A stretch of DNA of 64,000 nt, from positions 682,001 to 746,000 of the forward strand of contig NZ_CP051204.2 of the NCBI RefSeq assembly GCF_012516375.2, given 5' to 3'. Numbering within the stretch: the first letter of the stretch is position 1; each line of letters starts with the position of its first letter. Position numbers and translations under genes: made by a program. Source of the DNA: Chitinophaga oryzae. Lineage in GTDB: Bacteria; Bacteroidota; Bacteroidia; Chitinophagales; Chitinophagaceae. The notes below the pieces were generated by a model. It saw only the letters and a program-made list of their open reading frames with translations. It made no database searches and was not told the origin of the DNA. Shown here piece after piece: positions 16,905-24,771 of the stretch.

Positions 16905-18011
16905 TTAGTAAAAAAAATCGGACTGAGGCATTGGCACCTTCACCACTTTGCCCGTGGTAACCGGCGGTGTGCCGGGTTTTACGCCGAAGAAAAACCGGGT
17001 GATCACAAATGGTTTGATCAGCAGGTTAAAGATCAGGACGGCCGACAGCCAGGTGCTCAATACCACGAAAAGATAAACGATGAGCGGAGACAGGCGATGG
17101 TCAGGGAAAAAGCCTGCGATGATGATAACCAGCGGTTGTTGCAGGAGATAAAAAGGCCAGGCGAAGAGGTTGACGTATGTGCGCAGGCGATGCTCCCGGT
17201 CGAGGTGTTTTTTGGCGTAGCCAGTAAGGCAGAACACCCACAGGCCGGCATGGAAGGGTTCCACAAGCAGGGCCACCAGCGAGCCCGCCTGGTACCGGTG
17301 TCCGGCCATGACCAGGGCCACAGCGGTCAGCAGCGCCAGAAGGGAGCAACGGCGGTTTCGTTCGAGACTGTCCATCAGTCCGGGTTGTAACATACAGAAG
17401 AAGCCAATTGCCAGCAGCAGCCACCAGTACAGGAATACAAAGACGTAGCCGGAGGCGCCCGTCAGGAGGCCGGTAACGAAGACCACGGCTAGCGGCAGCA
17501 GGAGAAGATAAACCCGTTGACCGGAAACGAACCAGTACAGCGACTGTTGAAACTTGCGGGCGGAAGCAGTGCGTAGCCAGCGGAACAGCGGCGTCATCAT
17601 TATCATGTAAAAGGCAAGACATACCACCACCCAGAGATAGTGCCAGTTGGCCGGGTGTAATGCCCGCCTGAGCGCTGTTGTATAATAGGACGCAAACCCT
17701 TCCCGGTGAACAACTTCCGGTTGCTCAAGGCATAGCAGCAACGGCAGCAGCAGGAACAGGCCGGTGAGCAACGGTGCCAGCAGGCGGCGTATCCACAACA
17801 GTATCATCCTGGTGTTATTGCGTTTTAGCGCCATGTGCAGGGAGGTGGCGCCCGAGAGAAAGAACAACAGCGGAATAAAGCTGCTGTTCATTATGTAGTC
17901 AATTTTATCTGAATGCGTGAAGGAACGTGCTGCGGTGAAAAGGAAAATGCACAGTATGGCAAGTGCGCGGAGCCAGTCGAGATAAGCCAGTCGGCAGGTC
18001 TTTGTTTGCAT
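16905..18011 (-). CDS. Acyltransferase 3 family membrane protein
   Basis: A 368-residue integral membrane protein with about ten hydrophobic helices. The N-terminal RLAYLDWLRALAILCIFLFT, with the charged DWLR motif in the first helix, and the FFLSGATSLHMAL segment are typical of acyltransferase-3/OpgC-like enzymes, which O-acylate cell-surface carbohydrates or lipids. The usual catalytic His near the first helix is not obvious in this copy (TAARSFTHSD has a His slightly later). It is the first gene of the operon leading into the LytS/LytTR pair, and a surface-modification role under that pair is an inference. Confidence 0.8.
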   Translation of the reverse strand: MQTKTCRLAYLDWLRALAILCIFLFTAARSFTHSDKIDYIMNSSFIPLLFFLSGATSLHMALKRNNTRMILLWIRRLLAPLLTGLFLLLPLLLCLEQPEVVHREGFASYYTTALRRALHPANWHYLWVVVCLAFYMIMMTPLFRWLRTASARKFQQSLYWFVSGQRVYLLLLPLAVVFVTGLLTGASGYVFVFLYWWLLLAIGFFCMLQPGLMDSLERNRRCSLLALLTAVALVMAGHRYQAGSLVALLVEPFHAGLWVFCLTGYAKKHLDREHRLRTYVNLFAWPFYLLQQPLVIIIAGFFPDHRLSPLIVYLFVVLSTWLSAVLIFNLLIKPFVITRFFFGVKPGTPPVTTGKVVKVPMPQSDFFY

Positions 18012-18389
18012 CTGAATGGTATTTTAGCAAACCTAAGCCCTGTAAGGGTTTTGGAAGGTTTGGTTTTGACCACCTGCAGGAAAGCTTTGACGAATTGTAA
18101 AAGGGCGGCAACCGATACCCGGGAAGTTAGGTCCGGCGGGCGGTATTTAGAACACATTCAGCAATCGGTCCTGATGGAGCGATCCTCAACGTACAACCAC
18201 CCCCGTCAGCTCCCCGAAAATTTCTATCTTGCAATTCCTTAAAAACCAATCTATTATAATTTTAAACACATTTAGTCTATAGAATTAGTAGGATAATAGA
18301 TTTTTTCCCTTATCTTTGTTTCATTATAAAACCAGCGTGATAAAGCCCCTGCAACGGAACCTTTTATCAGCCATTAAAAAAGAGCGAAC
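18012..18389. other. Divergent intergenic region with promoter
   Basis: A 378 bp divergent spacer between the acyltransferase operon and the peroxiredoxin-like gene. No ORF of substance is visible. TATCTTTG at 18311-18318 matches the Bacteroidota -7 box for the rightward gene, 71 bp before its start codon, but no clear TTG -33 element is present at the right spacing. The remainder shows nothing recognisable. Confidence 0.5.
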
Positions 18390-19007
18390 ATGTCTACCTT
18401 ACACCGTTACGCAGATTACCTGCCAGCCCCGATCGCCGATCAGTTCCCCAGTCCGGTAAGGAACAGGGAGCGTATCCGTCCTTTAACAGCCGGTCAGTTT
18501 TTCGCTGATTTTTATCTGGAAGAAGAAAATGTGATCAACGAGGGACCGTTGCTGAAAGCGGGCATCGGTGGTACTTCCCTGCATTTGCTGACAGCGCAGC
18601 CTTTGGTAGTGGCTTTTTATTCTGTTAACTGGAACGGTTACGGAGATGCGCTGATTGCTGAACTGATAGCCAAACATGCTGCCATAGAAGCTGCCGGAGC
18701 GCGTTTGCTGGTACTGTCCAGCGAGGGCAAAAAGCATTTCTCTCAATTCAACCGTCAGCCGCTGCCTTTTGACGTGGTGCGGGACGTACAGCACCGTATT
18801 GCCCGTAAGGCCGGTATTTACAAAGAGTCCGATCCTATCTGGGGCCGTGTTGCCGGTGTAAACGCGGATGTGCCTGTTCCGGCAGTTTATCTGGTTACGC
18901 CTTCGCTTGAAATCACGTACAGCTTTGCGGACGTCAACCTGGAGCACCGGTTTTCGGCAGACGAACTGTTGTCTGTGGTAGACAAGCAGCTGGCCATCAG
19001 CGCATAA
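18390..19007 (+). CDS. Peroxiredoxin-fold protein lacking catalytic cysteines
   Basis: A 205-residue protein of the AhpC/TSA-like thioredoxin fold. The core LLTAQPLVVAFYSVNWNGYGDALIAEL lines up with the peroxidatic segment of AhpC-like proteins (VVSFYRGGWCPYC), but both cysteine positions are replaced (Asn and Gly), and the protein contains no cysteine at all in its sequence. The rest of the fold, including ARLLVLSSEGKK, FDVVRDVQHRIARKAGI and VPAVYLVTPSLEI, is retained. It therefore is unlikely to be a thiol peroxidase and may be a structural or regulatory relative. It is preceded by a TATCTTTG promoter box and followed by a convergent AraC-type regulator. Confidence 0.75.
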   Translation: MSTLHRYADYLPAPIADQFPSPVRNRERIRPLTAGQFFADFYLEEENVINEGPLLKAGIGGTSLHLLTAQPLVVAFYSVNWNGYGDALIAELIAKHAAIEAAGARLLVLSSEGKKHFSQFNRQPLPFDVVRDVQHRIARKAGIYKESDPIWGRVAGVNADVPVPAVYLVTPSLEITYSFADVNLEHRFSADELLSVVDKQLAISA

Positions 19008-19036
19008 TATCGTTACGTTTAACCGTTGCAGTTACC

Positions 19037-19921
19037 TTATACGAAAGTCCTTGTTCCGGAGGCGGTATAGGCCATCCGGAACTCTTTGGGCGTACAGTCT
19101 TTTTTCTTTTTGAAGATGCGGTTGAAATTGGAAATGTTGTTAAACCCGCATTTATAAGCAATTTCATTAACGGTATGCGTGGTTTCTATCAGCATCCGTG
19201 AGGCATGCCCCAGCCTTATTTCTATCAGTGTATCCACAAACGTTTTCCCGATCCTCGCTTTAAAAAAACGGCTGAAAGCCACGTCTGTCATAGCTGCCAG
19301 CTTAGCGGCCTCGTGCAGGGAGATATTCTTGTCGAAGTTACTGTTGAGGTAATGCATGACCTTTTCCACACGGCGGCTGTTATACGAAAATGTTTCCAGG
19401 TTGCGGAAGCTGGCGTCTGAGAGGATGCGCATGTTCCTGCTGGTAGACAGGTCGTGCAGGATAGACATCAGCTCCAGCACTGAATCGAAGCCCTGTTTCT
19501 GTGGCAGGTGTACCAGCCGGGGCATGATCTGCCGGGTGGTTTCTGTAGAAAAAAGAATGCCGCGGAGCGACCGTTCGAACATGTTTTTAATGAAACTCAT
19601 CTGGTTGCGTTGCAGGAATTTTTCGTCAAACAGGTCGCGGTGAAACTGGATCGTGATCTCCTTGATCACGTTGCCTTTATGTTTATGGGTAAACCAGCCG
19701 TGCTGCAGGTTGGGGCCTACCAGTACCAGTTCCAGGTCTTCAATATCTTCTATGTGGTCGCCGATAATGCGCCTGGCGCCGGTGGCGTGCTGGATGAAGT
19801 TGAGCTCAAATTCTTCATGATAGTGCAGGGGGAAGTCAAAAGCTGTTTTTTCCCGGGAGAAAAGGGTGAAACAATCGCTTTGTGTTAGCGGAGTGATCTC
19901 GCGTAGTAGTTTGCTTTTCAT
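19037..19921 (-). CDS. AraC-family transcriptional regulator
   Basis: A 294-residue regulator. The N-terminal about 150 residues form a cupin-like sensing domain (FDFPLHYHEEFELNFIQ, HGWFTHKHKGNVIKEITIQF); the C-terminal 100 residues are the double HTH of AraC/XylS proteins (HEAAKLAAMTDVAFSRFFKA, then VNEIAYKCGFNNISNFNRIF). Such proteins in Bacteroidota often control sugar or surface-glycan genes. It has no obvious target next to it; the neighbouring convergent gene is the cysteine-less peroxiredoxin-fold protein. Confidence 0.9.
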   Translation of the reverse strand: MKSKLLREITPLTQSDCFTLFSREKTAFDFPLHYHEEFELNFIQHATGARRIIGDHIEDIEDLELVLVGPNLQHGWFTHKHKGNVIKEITIQFHRDLFDEKFLQRNQMSFIKNMFERSLRGILFSTETTRQIMPRLVHLPQKQGFDSVLELMSILHDLSTSRNMRILSDASFRNLETFSYNSRRVEKVMHYLNSNFDKNISLHEAAKLAAMTDVAFSRFFKARIGKTFVDTLIEIRLGHASRMLIETTHTVNEIAYKCGFNNISNFNRIFKKKKDCTPKEFRMAYTASGTRTFV

Positions 19922-20368
19922 TTACCATATTTTGGTGAACGTGGAATGTCTTGATTTTTTGCCTGTAACATCAACAGGGATAAAAAAGCATCATTTTTTT
20001 ATTGTTCCTGTAATAAAACGTAAAGGTGTAATCTGGTATGTAATAATAAGGATAATCGCTGATTTTAACTATGGCTGCCCGGGAAATTTGCAGGCATATA
20101 TTATGGGAAAGATTATCAAAGTATAACTAAAAGATAATAAAGTATTACCTGTCTGCTGAAATAAAAATCATTTTTACAATGGTAGCGGCCGCGTTACATT
20201 GGCCGGCTACGGAGGACCGGTTGCATTTTGTATTCCACGTATGCTTGTCCGGAGCGCCCGCCAACAGCAAAGCCTGTTTGTGCGGCAGGAAGAACTATTG
20301 CGCACAAACAGGCTGCCGGCGGTTACCGGCGGCTATAAACTCCAACTAACGGTATCGCCTGTCCCGGA
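19922..20368. other. Intergenic region, hairpin only
   Basis: A 447 bp gap. The first half is AT-rich and probably holds the promoter of the AraC gene on the minus strand. The only clear structure is a perfect 14-bp inverted repeat (20271-20284 with 20301-20314), described separately. No gene, RNA or repeat family is recognisable elsewhere. Confidence 0.5.
20271..20314 (-). terminator. Strong hairpin downstream of SnoaL-like gene, probable terminator
   Basis: AGCCTGTTTGTGCG (20271-20284) pairs perfectly with CGCACAAACAGGCT (20301-20314) around a 16-nt loop. It lies 55 bp beyond the stop codon of the minus-strand SnoaL-like gene. On that strand it is followed by TTGCTGTT, a weak T-tract, so termination is plausible but not certain. 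Confidence 0.5.
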
Positions 20369-20818
20369 TTATCCGTTGCCCGCTGTTTTCGGCTGGCAGC
20401 CTGTCAATTGGGCCGCTTCATTCAGTTGCCGTTCCACGGCATTGCCATCTATCAGCGCGCGGTGTTCGATGATCCGCCCGTCTTTGATGGCGAAGGATCG
20501 GAATCCGCTGGTAACGGCGGTTTGGCCTGTTGAGGGAATGCCTCGCCATACACCGGTGTGTTTCAGGTGCATCGAGATGCGGAGCATGCAATGACCGGGT
20601 TCGGCGAGGTGTTCCTCAATCACCGTCAGCGGTTCAAACGACTGATGCACCTGGTCTATCCATTGTTTCAGGCCGGTGGCGTCCGGCGGCATGCCTGCCG
20701 GGAGCGAATAGTCCTTAAAAGCCGGATGCAGGAAAGTATTGAGCTGGCTGGTGTTGCCGGCGTTCCATGCTTCGCTGATGAAGCGGACGATCAGGTCTTT
20801 TTGTTCGGTGAGATGCAT
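20369..20818 (-). CDS. SnoaL-like / ester cyclase family protein
   Basis: A 149-residue protein of the NTF2-like fold: FISEAWNAGNTSQLNTFLHPAFKDY at the start, then WIDQVHQSFEPLTVIEEHLAEPGH and FRSFAIKDGRIIEHRALID, the pattern of SnoaL-like polyketide cyclase relatives. Members act on small molecules, but most bacterial ones have no known substrate. A Crp-type regulator gene lies upstream on the same strand (61 bp gap), so the two may be co-transcribed, with the regulator first. Confidence 0.82.
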   Translation of the reverse strand: MHLTEQKDLIVRFISEAWNAGNTSQLNTFLHPAFKDYSLPAGMPPDATGLKQWIDQVHQSFEPLTVIEEHLAEPGHCMLRISMHLKHTGVWRGIPSTGQTAVTSGFRSFAIKDGRIIEHRALIDGNAVERQLNEAAQLTGCQPKTAGNG

Positions 20819-20879
20819 AGCGTGACTGTTTTAGGCAACAAAGGTACCGCCGGCATAGCGGCGCCGGTTGCGTCAAACG

Positions 20880-21458
20880 TCACAAAACGCGGCGGCGGAT
20901 GCGGCTGAGCGTTTCGCGGGAAATGCCGATATAGGAGCTGAGTTGTGTAAGAGATACACGTTGTATCAGTTCCGGCTGATGGGCCAGGAGGTACTGGTAG
21001 CGTTCTTCCGGGCTATGCGTCTTCAGCCAGTCGGCATGTGCCTCTCCTGCGATCGCCAGTAGTTCCAGGCGTTCGCGGCCGAAGGCGGCGATAGCGGGAG
21101 ATTGTTCATAGAGTGCCGCAAGTGTGTCCCTATGCCAGCGAAGGAGCACAGAACGCTCTGTGGTGGCCAGGTGATAGGCGGAGGGTTCATTGTTCCGCAG
21201 GCTTTTCATATTAGTGGCAAAACTGTTTTCAAAGAAGAAAGCGGTGTTTACCTCCCGTTGATGATGATCGTAGAATGCCCGGCAGGCGCCTTTTTCCACG
21301 AGCCATATATGCTGACAGGTCTGTCCTGCCCGCAATACATGGTCACCCTGTTTGACCAGTTGAATCTGTGCCGCATTCCAGAGGAGTTCTTTGGAAACGC
21401 TGTCCAGTCGTGACTTGTGGAGGACAGAGCTGTCGAAACAAACGATTGTTTTTTTCAT
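20880..21458 (-). CDS. Crp/Fnr-family transcriptional regulator
   Basis: A regulator of about 192 residues. The cyclic-nucleotide-binding-like beta roll spans about 15-120 (LVKQGDHVLRAGQTCQHIWLVEKGACRAFY), followed by a C-terminal HTH (RVSLTQLSSYIGISRETLSRIRRRVL). Bacteroidota members of this type often lack true cAMP binding. The start chosen is ATG 21458 (MKKTIVCFDSSVLHK); an upstream ATG at 21521 would add 21 residues rich in hydrophobics that homologues usually lack. No FNR-type cysteine cluster is seen. Confidence 0.88.
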   Translation of the reverse strand: MKKTIVCFDSSVLHKSRLDSVSKELLWNAAQIQLVKQGDHVLRAGQTCQHIWLVEKGACRAFYDHHQREVNTAFFFENSFATNMKSLRNNEPSAYHLATTERSVLLRWHRDTLAALYEQSPAIAAFGRERLELLAIAGEAHADWLKTHSPEERYQYLLAHQPELIQRVSLTQLSSYIGISRETLSRIRRRVL

Positions 21459-21674
21459 GTAAGATGCTGCTAAAACAAGCTGGCAGGCTGTAAAAATACT
21501 CACTACTAGGTATTTTAACAATCCTTTCCATCACTTACCTTTGTCCCACGCAGATAATCACTGCTATCTGCTAACTGTCACACAAGGCTAATACTGTTCC
21601 AACAGATCATCATATTTTTACCCCCAAAAAAGGGTCATCTTCTACAGGAAGGGGACCCTTATCCGTTTTTTATA

Positions 21675-21682
21675 TACATTTG
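21675..21682 (+). promoter_or_regulatory. -7 box upstream of the LuxR-type regulator
   Basis: TACATTTG at 21675-21682 fits TAnnTTTG and lies 65 bp before the start codon at 21748. No clear TTG element is present at 19-21 nt upstream. A small hairpin (AAGGGTC with GACCCTT, about 21629-21661) lies just upstream and is followed by a T-run, so it may insulate this promoter. Confidence 0.45.
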
Positions 21683-21747
21683 TTATCAGAGAGCATTAAA
21701 AACCTACGACATTTTACGGTTTATCCTATACACTATATAGCAGGGAC

Positions 21748-22443
21748 ATGGACATGAGTACGTATACCGTATTACCCGAGGCTGCCAGTCTGGAAGAAAA
21801 GCTGCAGGCCCTTCAGGCCATAGAGCGCGAACTGCCGGCCGTATTTATCGTGATGAACGTGGAGAGGGATTATGTAGAATATATGTCTGAGAACGGACGG
21901 CAGCAGCTGGACGTTTCGATGGAAGACCTGAAAGCGATGGGTCTCCGGTACTTTGACACTTACTTTAATCCGCACGATGTGGCAGACTACCTGCCTAAAA
22001 TCACCGCTATGCTTACCGCGCCGGCAGAAAAAGACGCGAGCGTCACCTTCTTTCAGCAGGTGAGGCTGGCCCGTCATCTGGACTGGTCCTGGCACCTGGG
22101 CACTACCCGGGTGTTTATGCGGAACGCCCTTGGGATACCGACGCATGTGATCACCTGCGCCATTCCTATTGATCCGTTGCATCACGTGACCAGTAAGGTG
22201 AACCGGCTGCTGGAGGAAAACAATTTCCTGCGCCGGAATCAGCATATCTTTGCGGCGCTGACCAAAAGGGAGAAGGAAATCCTGCGGCTTATGGCGCTGG
22301 GGCTCAGCGCCAGCGAGATAGCGGAAAAAGTACATATTTCGGAAAAAACAGCCGTCACCCACCGCCGGAACATCAAAAGCAAAATCGGCGCCCAGTCAGG
22401 GTATGACCTGACCAGTTTTGCACAGGCGTTCGACCTGATCTGA
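21748..22443 (+). CDS. LuxR-type HTH regulator with PAS-like domain
   Basis: A 231-residue regulator. Residues about 25-150 look like a PAS-type sensor (PAVFIVMNVERDYVEYMSENGRQQL, FNPHDVADYLPKI, SWHLGTTRVFMRN), and residues 165-231 form a LuxR/FixJ HTH (LTKREKEILRLMALGLSASE, then KVHISEKTAVTHRRNIKSKI). Proteins of this architecture are common in Bacteroidota, usually as stand-alone regulators. It lies 143 bp upstream of the orphan tssD-like gene on the same strand; regulation of that gene is possible but unproven. Confidence 0.88.
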   Translation: MDMSTYTVLPEAASLEEKLQALQAIERELPAVFIVMNVERDYVEYMSENGRQQLDVSMEDLKAMGLRYFDTYFNPHDVADYLPKITAMLTAPAEKDASVTFFQQVRLARHLDWSWHLGTTRVFMRNALGIPTHVITCAIPIDPLHHVTSKVNRLLEENNFLRRNQHIFAALTKREKEILRLMALGLSASEIAEKVHISEKTAVTHRRNIKSKIGAQSGYDLTSFAQAFDLI

Positions 22444-22586
22444 CGGGAAAAAACATTTCCCGGGAAATCCCGAAAATTTAAAGCGGGAATGCACGCCATA
22501 TACGGATAAATCTGTATTTTCAGGGTGTATACCATATTTTTTTCCCTGTCTGCCTGTTTTGCAGCAGACTTGTTAACCGATTATGT

Positions 22587-22976
22587 ATGTCTTTTAAAGC
22601 AGTTCTCAACATCGACGGCGAAGAGTTAAACGTACTGGAGTGCGATTTCACCTTCAGCCAGCACACCGATCACAATGGAAAGCCTGCAGCCCGCCCCAAA
22701 GGAGGCAGTATTAATCTGAAAGTAGAATCTGCCGGCGAAACTCATCTTTTTGACTGGATGATCTCCAATACCCAGACCAAAAACGGCAGTATTACTTTCT
22801 TCCGCCGCGATTCTATGTCCCGGCTCAAGGAACTGCGGTTTACCGACGCCTACTGCGTGGGCTATACCGAGCAGTTCAATGCCGCCAACGATCAGCCTTT
22901 GCAGATACAGCTGTCACTTTCCGCCCGTGAGCTGAAGCTCAATAATTCCGTGTACCAGAACCCCTGGCCCATCTAG
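22587..22976 (+). CDS. tssD: Type VI secretion tube protein TssD (Hcp-like), orphan
   Basis: A 129-residue protein matching the Bacteroidota TssD/Hcp family of T6SS subtype iii: MSFKAVLNIDGEELNVLECDF at the start, the FSQHTDHNGKPAARPKGG loop, LFDWMISNTQTKNGSITFF, and the Asp/Tyr-rich DAYCVGYTEQFNA stretch. Hcp proteins form hexameric rings stacked into the inner tube and can carry effectors. No other T6SS gene (TssB, TssC, TssK, ClpV, VgrG) occurs in the window, so it is an orphan copy. Its TAG stop codon is followed one base later by the CGCAAAG repeat. Confidence 0.88.
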   Translation: MSFKAVLNIDGEELNVLECDFTFSQHTDHNGKPAARPKGGSINLKVESAGETHLFDWMISNTQTKNGSITFFRRDSMSRLKELRFTDAYCVGYTEQFNAANDQPLQIQLSLSARELKLNNSVYQNPWPI

Positions 22977-22978
22977 GC

Positions 22979-23185
22979 ACGCAAAGCGTTTTAAGCGGGC
23001 CAGGACGCAAAGTTTACATAAGCGAGCTAAGAAAACAAAGAATGCGGAGATCAAATTTTGCGCTCCGTTCCTTTGATTCCCGGGTTCTCTTATTATGGCC
23101 ATTTATTATGGTAATCGTAAGATCTTTGCGTTCTCTGCTCCCTTATAACCCTTTGCGGGAACCCTTTGCTGCTTTGCGGGAACGA
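22979..23185. repeat. Degenerate copy of the CGCAAAG palindrome
   Basis: It begins GCACGCAAAGCG two bases after the tssD stop codon and ends with TTTGCTGCTTTGCGGGAACG, sharing the outer words and the central GCGGAGATCAAATTTTG core with the palindrome at 8549-8704. The arms are broken by substitutions and insertions, including extra stretches around 23080-23140. It contains no gene of its own; the right end supplies part of the promoter for the next gene. Confidence 0.8.
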
Positions 23186-23195
23186 CGTACCTTTA
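23165..23195 (+). promoter_or_regulatory. Promoter of AraC-type gene, partly made from the repeat
   Basis: TTTG at 23165-23168 lies inside the CGCAAAG repeat and is followed after 19 nt by TACCTTTA (23188-23195), a near-match to TAnnTTTG. Transcription would begin around 23202, leaving a leader of about 14 nt before ATG 23216. The -33 element appears to have been donated by the repeat. Confidence 0.55.
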
Positions 23196-23215
23196 TGCAC
23201 TGCGGCAAAGCCGCA

Positions 23216-24127
23216 ATGTGGACTATGGAAGACAAACAAGTCATTACCTACCCCAACGGCAATATGACCATGACGCGCTGGATGTGCGATGATATCCTCA
23301 TCGGGCACGGTTTGTCATCGTTCCGGGAACTCTTCTCCCATCCGGCACATAGCGACAATGACGTGGTAAGGCTGCATTTCGGCCTGCGGGGTGACTACCT
23401 GTTTACCTACCAGCAACTGGGCAAGACCTACGACCTCATTGGCGGGCATCATAACTTCATGTATTCCCATCCCTTCGATATGGTGGTGGAGAACAAAACC
23501 CTCGAACTGGAAATCTTCGGGGTACAGTTCCCGCGGGAGAAATTCCTCAGCTTTACCCAACATGCCAGCGATCAGCTTAAACGTTTTGCAGAAAAAGTAG
23601 TGGCCGGCCAGCCGGTGATCTTCACAGACACCTGGGGCGCCCTGGATTCCCAGATGGAGCAGGTCATCGCCCAGATCCGCTACAGTAAATACGCCGGCGA
23701 TTTCCAGCGGCTTTTCCTGCTGTCCAAAAGCCTGGAACTGCTGGTGCTGTCTGCCGAATCCTGCACGGCAGCCGAACAGCGCCAAAGTATCTACCTGAAA
23801 AGTAAACAGGACACCGAAAAAATCATCGCCGTACGGGACCTGCTCAACGCACGGCTGGATTCTCCGCCGAGCCTGACAGAGATCGCCCGCACGGTAGGGC
23901 TCAACGAATACAAACTGAAACGGGGCTTTAAAGAGAAATTCAATAATACCGTTTTCGGTTACCTGACCGACCAGCGGCTGCACCTGGCGCATCAATTCCT
24001 GCGCGATACCGGTAAAACCGCTGCCGAAATAGCCGCTGAACTGGGCTATGCCACCCCGCAGCATTTCAACAACGCCTTTAAGAAGAAATTCGGGTTTACT
24101 CCGTTTTCGGTTAGAAATAATCCGTAA
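23216..24127 (+). CDS. AraC-family transcriptional regulator
   Basis: A regulator of about 303 residues with an N-terminal about 190-residue sensor (HFGLRGDYLFTYQQLGKTYDL, the MYSHPFDMVV and LELEIFGVQFPREKFL segments) and a C-terminal AraC HTH (SLTEIARTVGLNEYKLKRGFK, then TAAEIAAELGYATPQHFNNAF). The reading frame is open back to 23042 through the repeat, but those residues are low-complexity translation of repeat DNA, so I start at ATG 23216; ATG 23225 is an alternative. The two genes downstream (an SRPBCC protein and a flavin monooxygenase) are possible targets. Confidence 0.88.
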   Translation: MWTMEDKQVITYPNGNMTMTRWMCDDILIGHGLSSFRELFSHPAHSDNDVVRLHFGLRGDYLFTYQQLGKTYDLIGGHHNFMYSHPFDMVVENKTLELEIFGVQFPREKFLSFTQHASDQLKRFAEKVVAGQPVIFTDTWGALDSQMEQVIAQIRYSKYAGDFQRLFLLSKSLELLVLSAESCTAAEQRQSIYLKSKQDTEKIIAVRDLLNARLDSPPSLTEIARTVGLNEYKLKRGFKEKFNNTVFGYLTDQRLHLAHQFLRDTGKTAAEIAAELGYATPQHFNNAFKKKFGFTPFSVRNNP

Positions 24128-24155
24128 TACGCAATCCGCCGAATCACCTTTATTT

Positions 24156-24163
24156 TACTTTTG
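24156..24163 (+). promoter_or_regulatory. -7 box upstream of SRPBCC gene
   Basis: TACTTTTG at 24156-24163 fits the TAnnTTTG consensus, with the ATG 52 bp downstream. No TTG lies at the expected -33 distance, so the box is supported on its own only. Confidence 0.45.
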
Positions 24164-24214
24164 TGCTGTGCCACAAAGGCCAAGTATTTATCTACCTGTA
24201 AAAACAACTATCGT

Positions 24215-24667
24215 ATGGGCAACGCACTCATTGTGAGAAATGACATCACCATCAACGCACCCGCAGCAGTAGTGTGGGATACCCTGATCAATCCTGCCAA
24301 AACAAAACAGTATATGTTCAACTGCGAAACGGTATCCGACTGGAAGCAGGGCAGCGAGCTGCTCTGGAAAACGGAATACGAGGGGGCAGAACTGATTGCC
24401 GTAAAAGGTATCATCGAAGAGATCATTCCTAATGAAAGGCTGACGTATACGACCATCGATCCCAATTCCAATATCGACGATACATCTGAGAACTACCTGA
24501 AAGTGACTTATCAGCTGACCGCCCAAGACGGGCAAACCCTGCTGGTAGTGACGCAGGGCGATTATTCCACTGTGGCGGAAGGTGACCGGAGATACAAAGA
24601 AGCTATGGACGCCGGTGGCTGGTCTTCCATCCTCACCGAAATCAAAAAAGTGGCGGAGGCCAACTAA
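24215..24667 (+). CDS. SRPBCC / AHSA1-like protein
   Basis: A 150-residue START/Bet v1-like (SRPBCC) protein: VRNDITINAPAAVVWDTLIN at the N-terminus, KTKQYMFNCETVSDWKQGSELLW, and a C-terminal helix GGWSSILTEIKKVAEA. Bacterial AHSA1 relatives bind hydrophobic ligands or are polyketide-cyclase-like; the ligand here is unknown. The start is taken at ATG 24215 (MGNALIVRNDITI) as upstream in-frame residues overlap the promoter. It is followed 104 bp later by the FAD monooxygenase on the same strand. Confidence 0.88.
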   Translation: MGNALIVRNDITINAPAAVVWDTLINPAKTKQYMFNCETVSDWKQGSELLWKTEYEGAELIAVKGIIEEIIPNERLTYTTIDPNSNIDDTSENYLKVTYQLTAQDGQTLLVVTQGDYSTVAEGDRRYKEAMDAGGWSSILTEIKKVAEAN

Positions 24668-24771
24668 TAACCGGTAAAAAAAGGGCTTTCACCGGAACCT
24701 GCCCTCCGTTTACCTAGTGATGGTTGATTCCCCGGGCGCTGTGTTACAATTTTGAGGTATAATCCTGTTTT

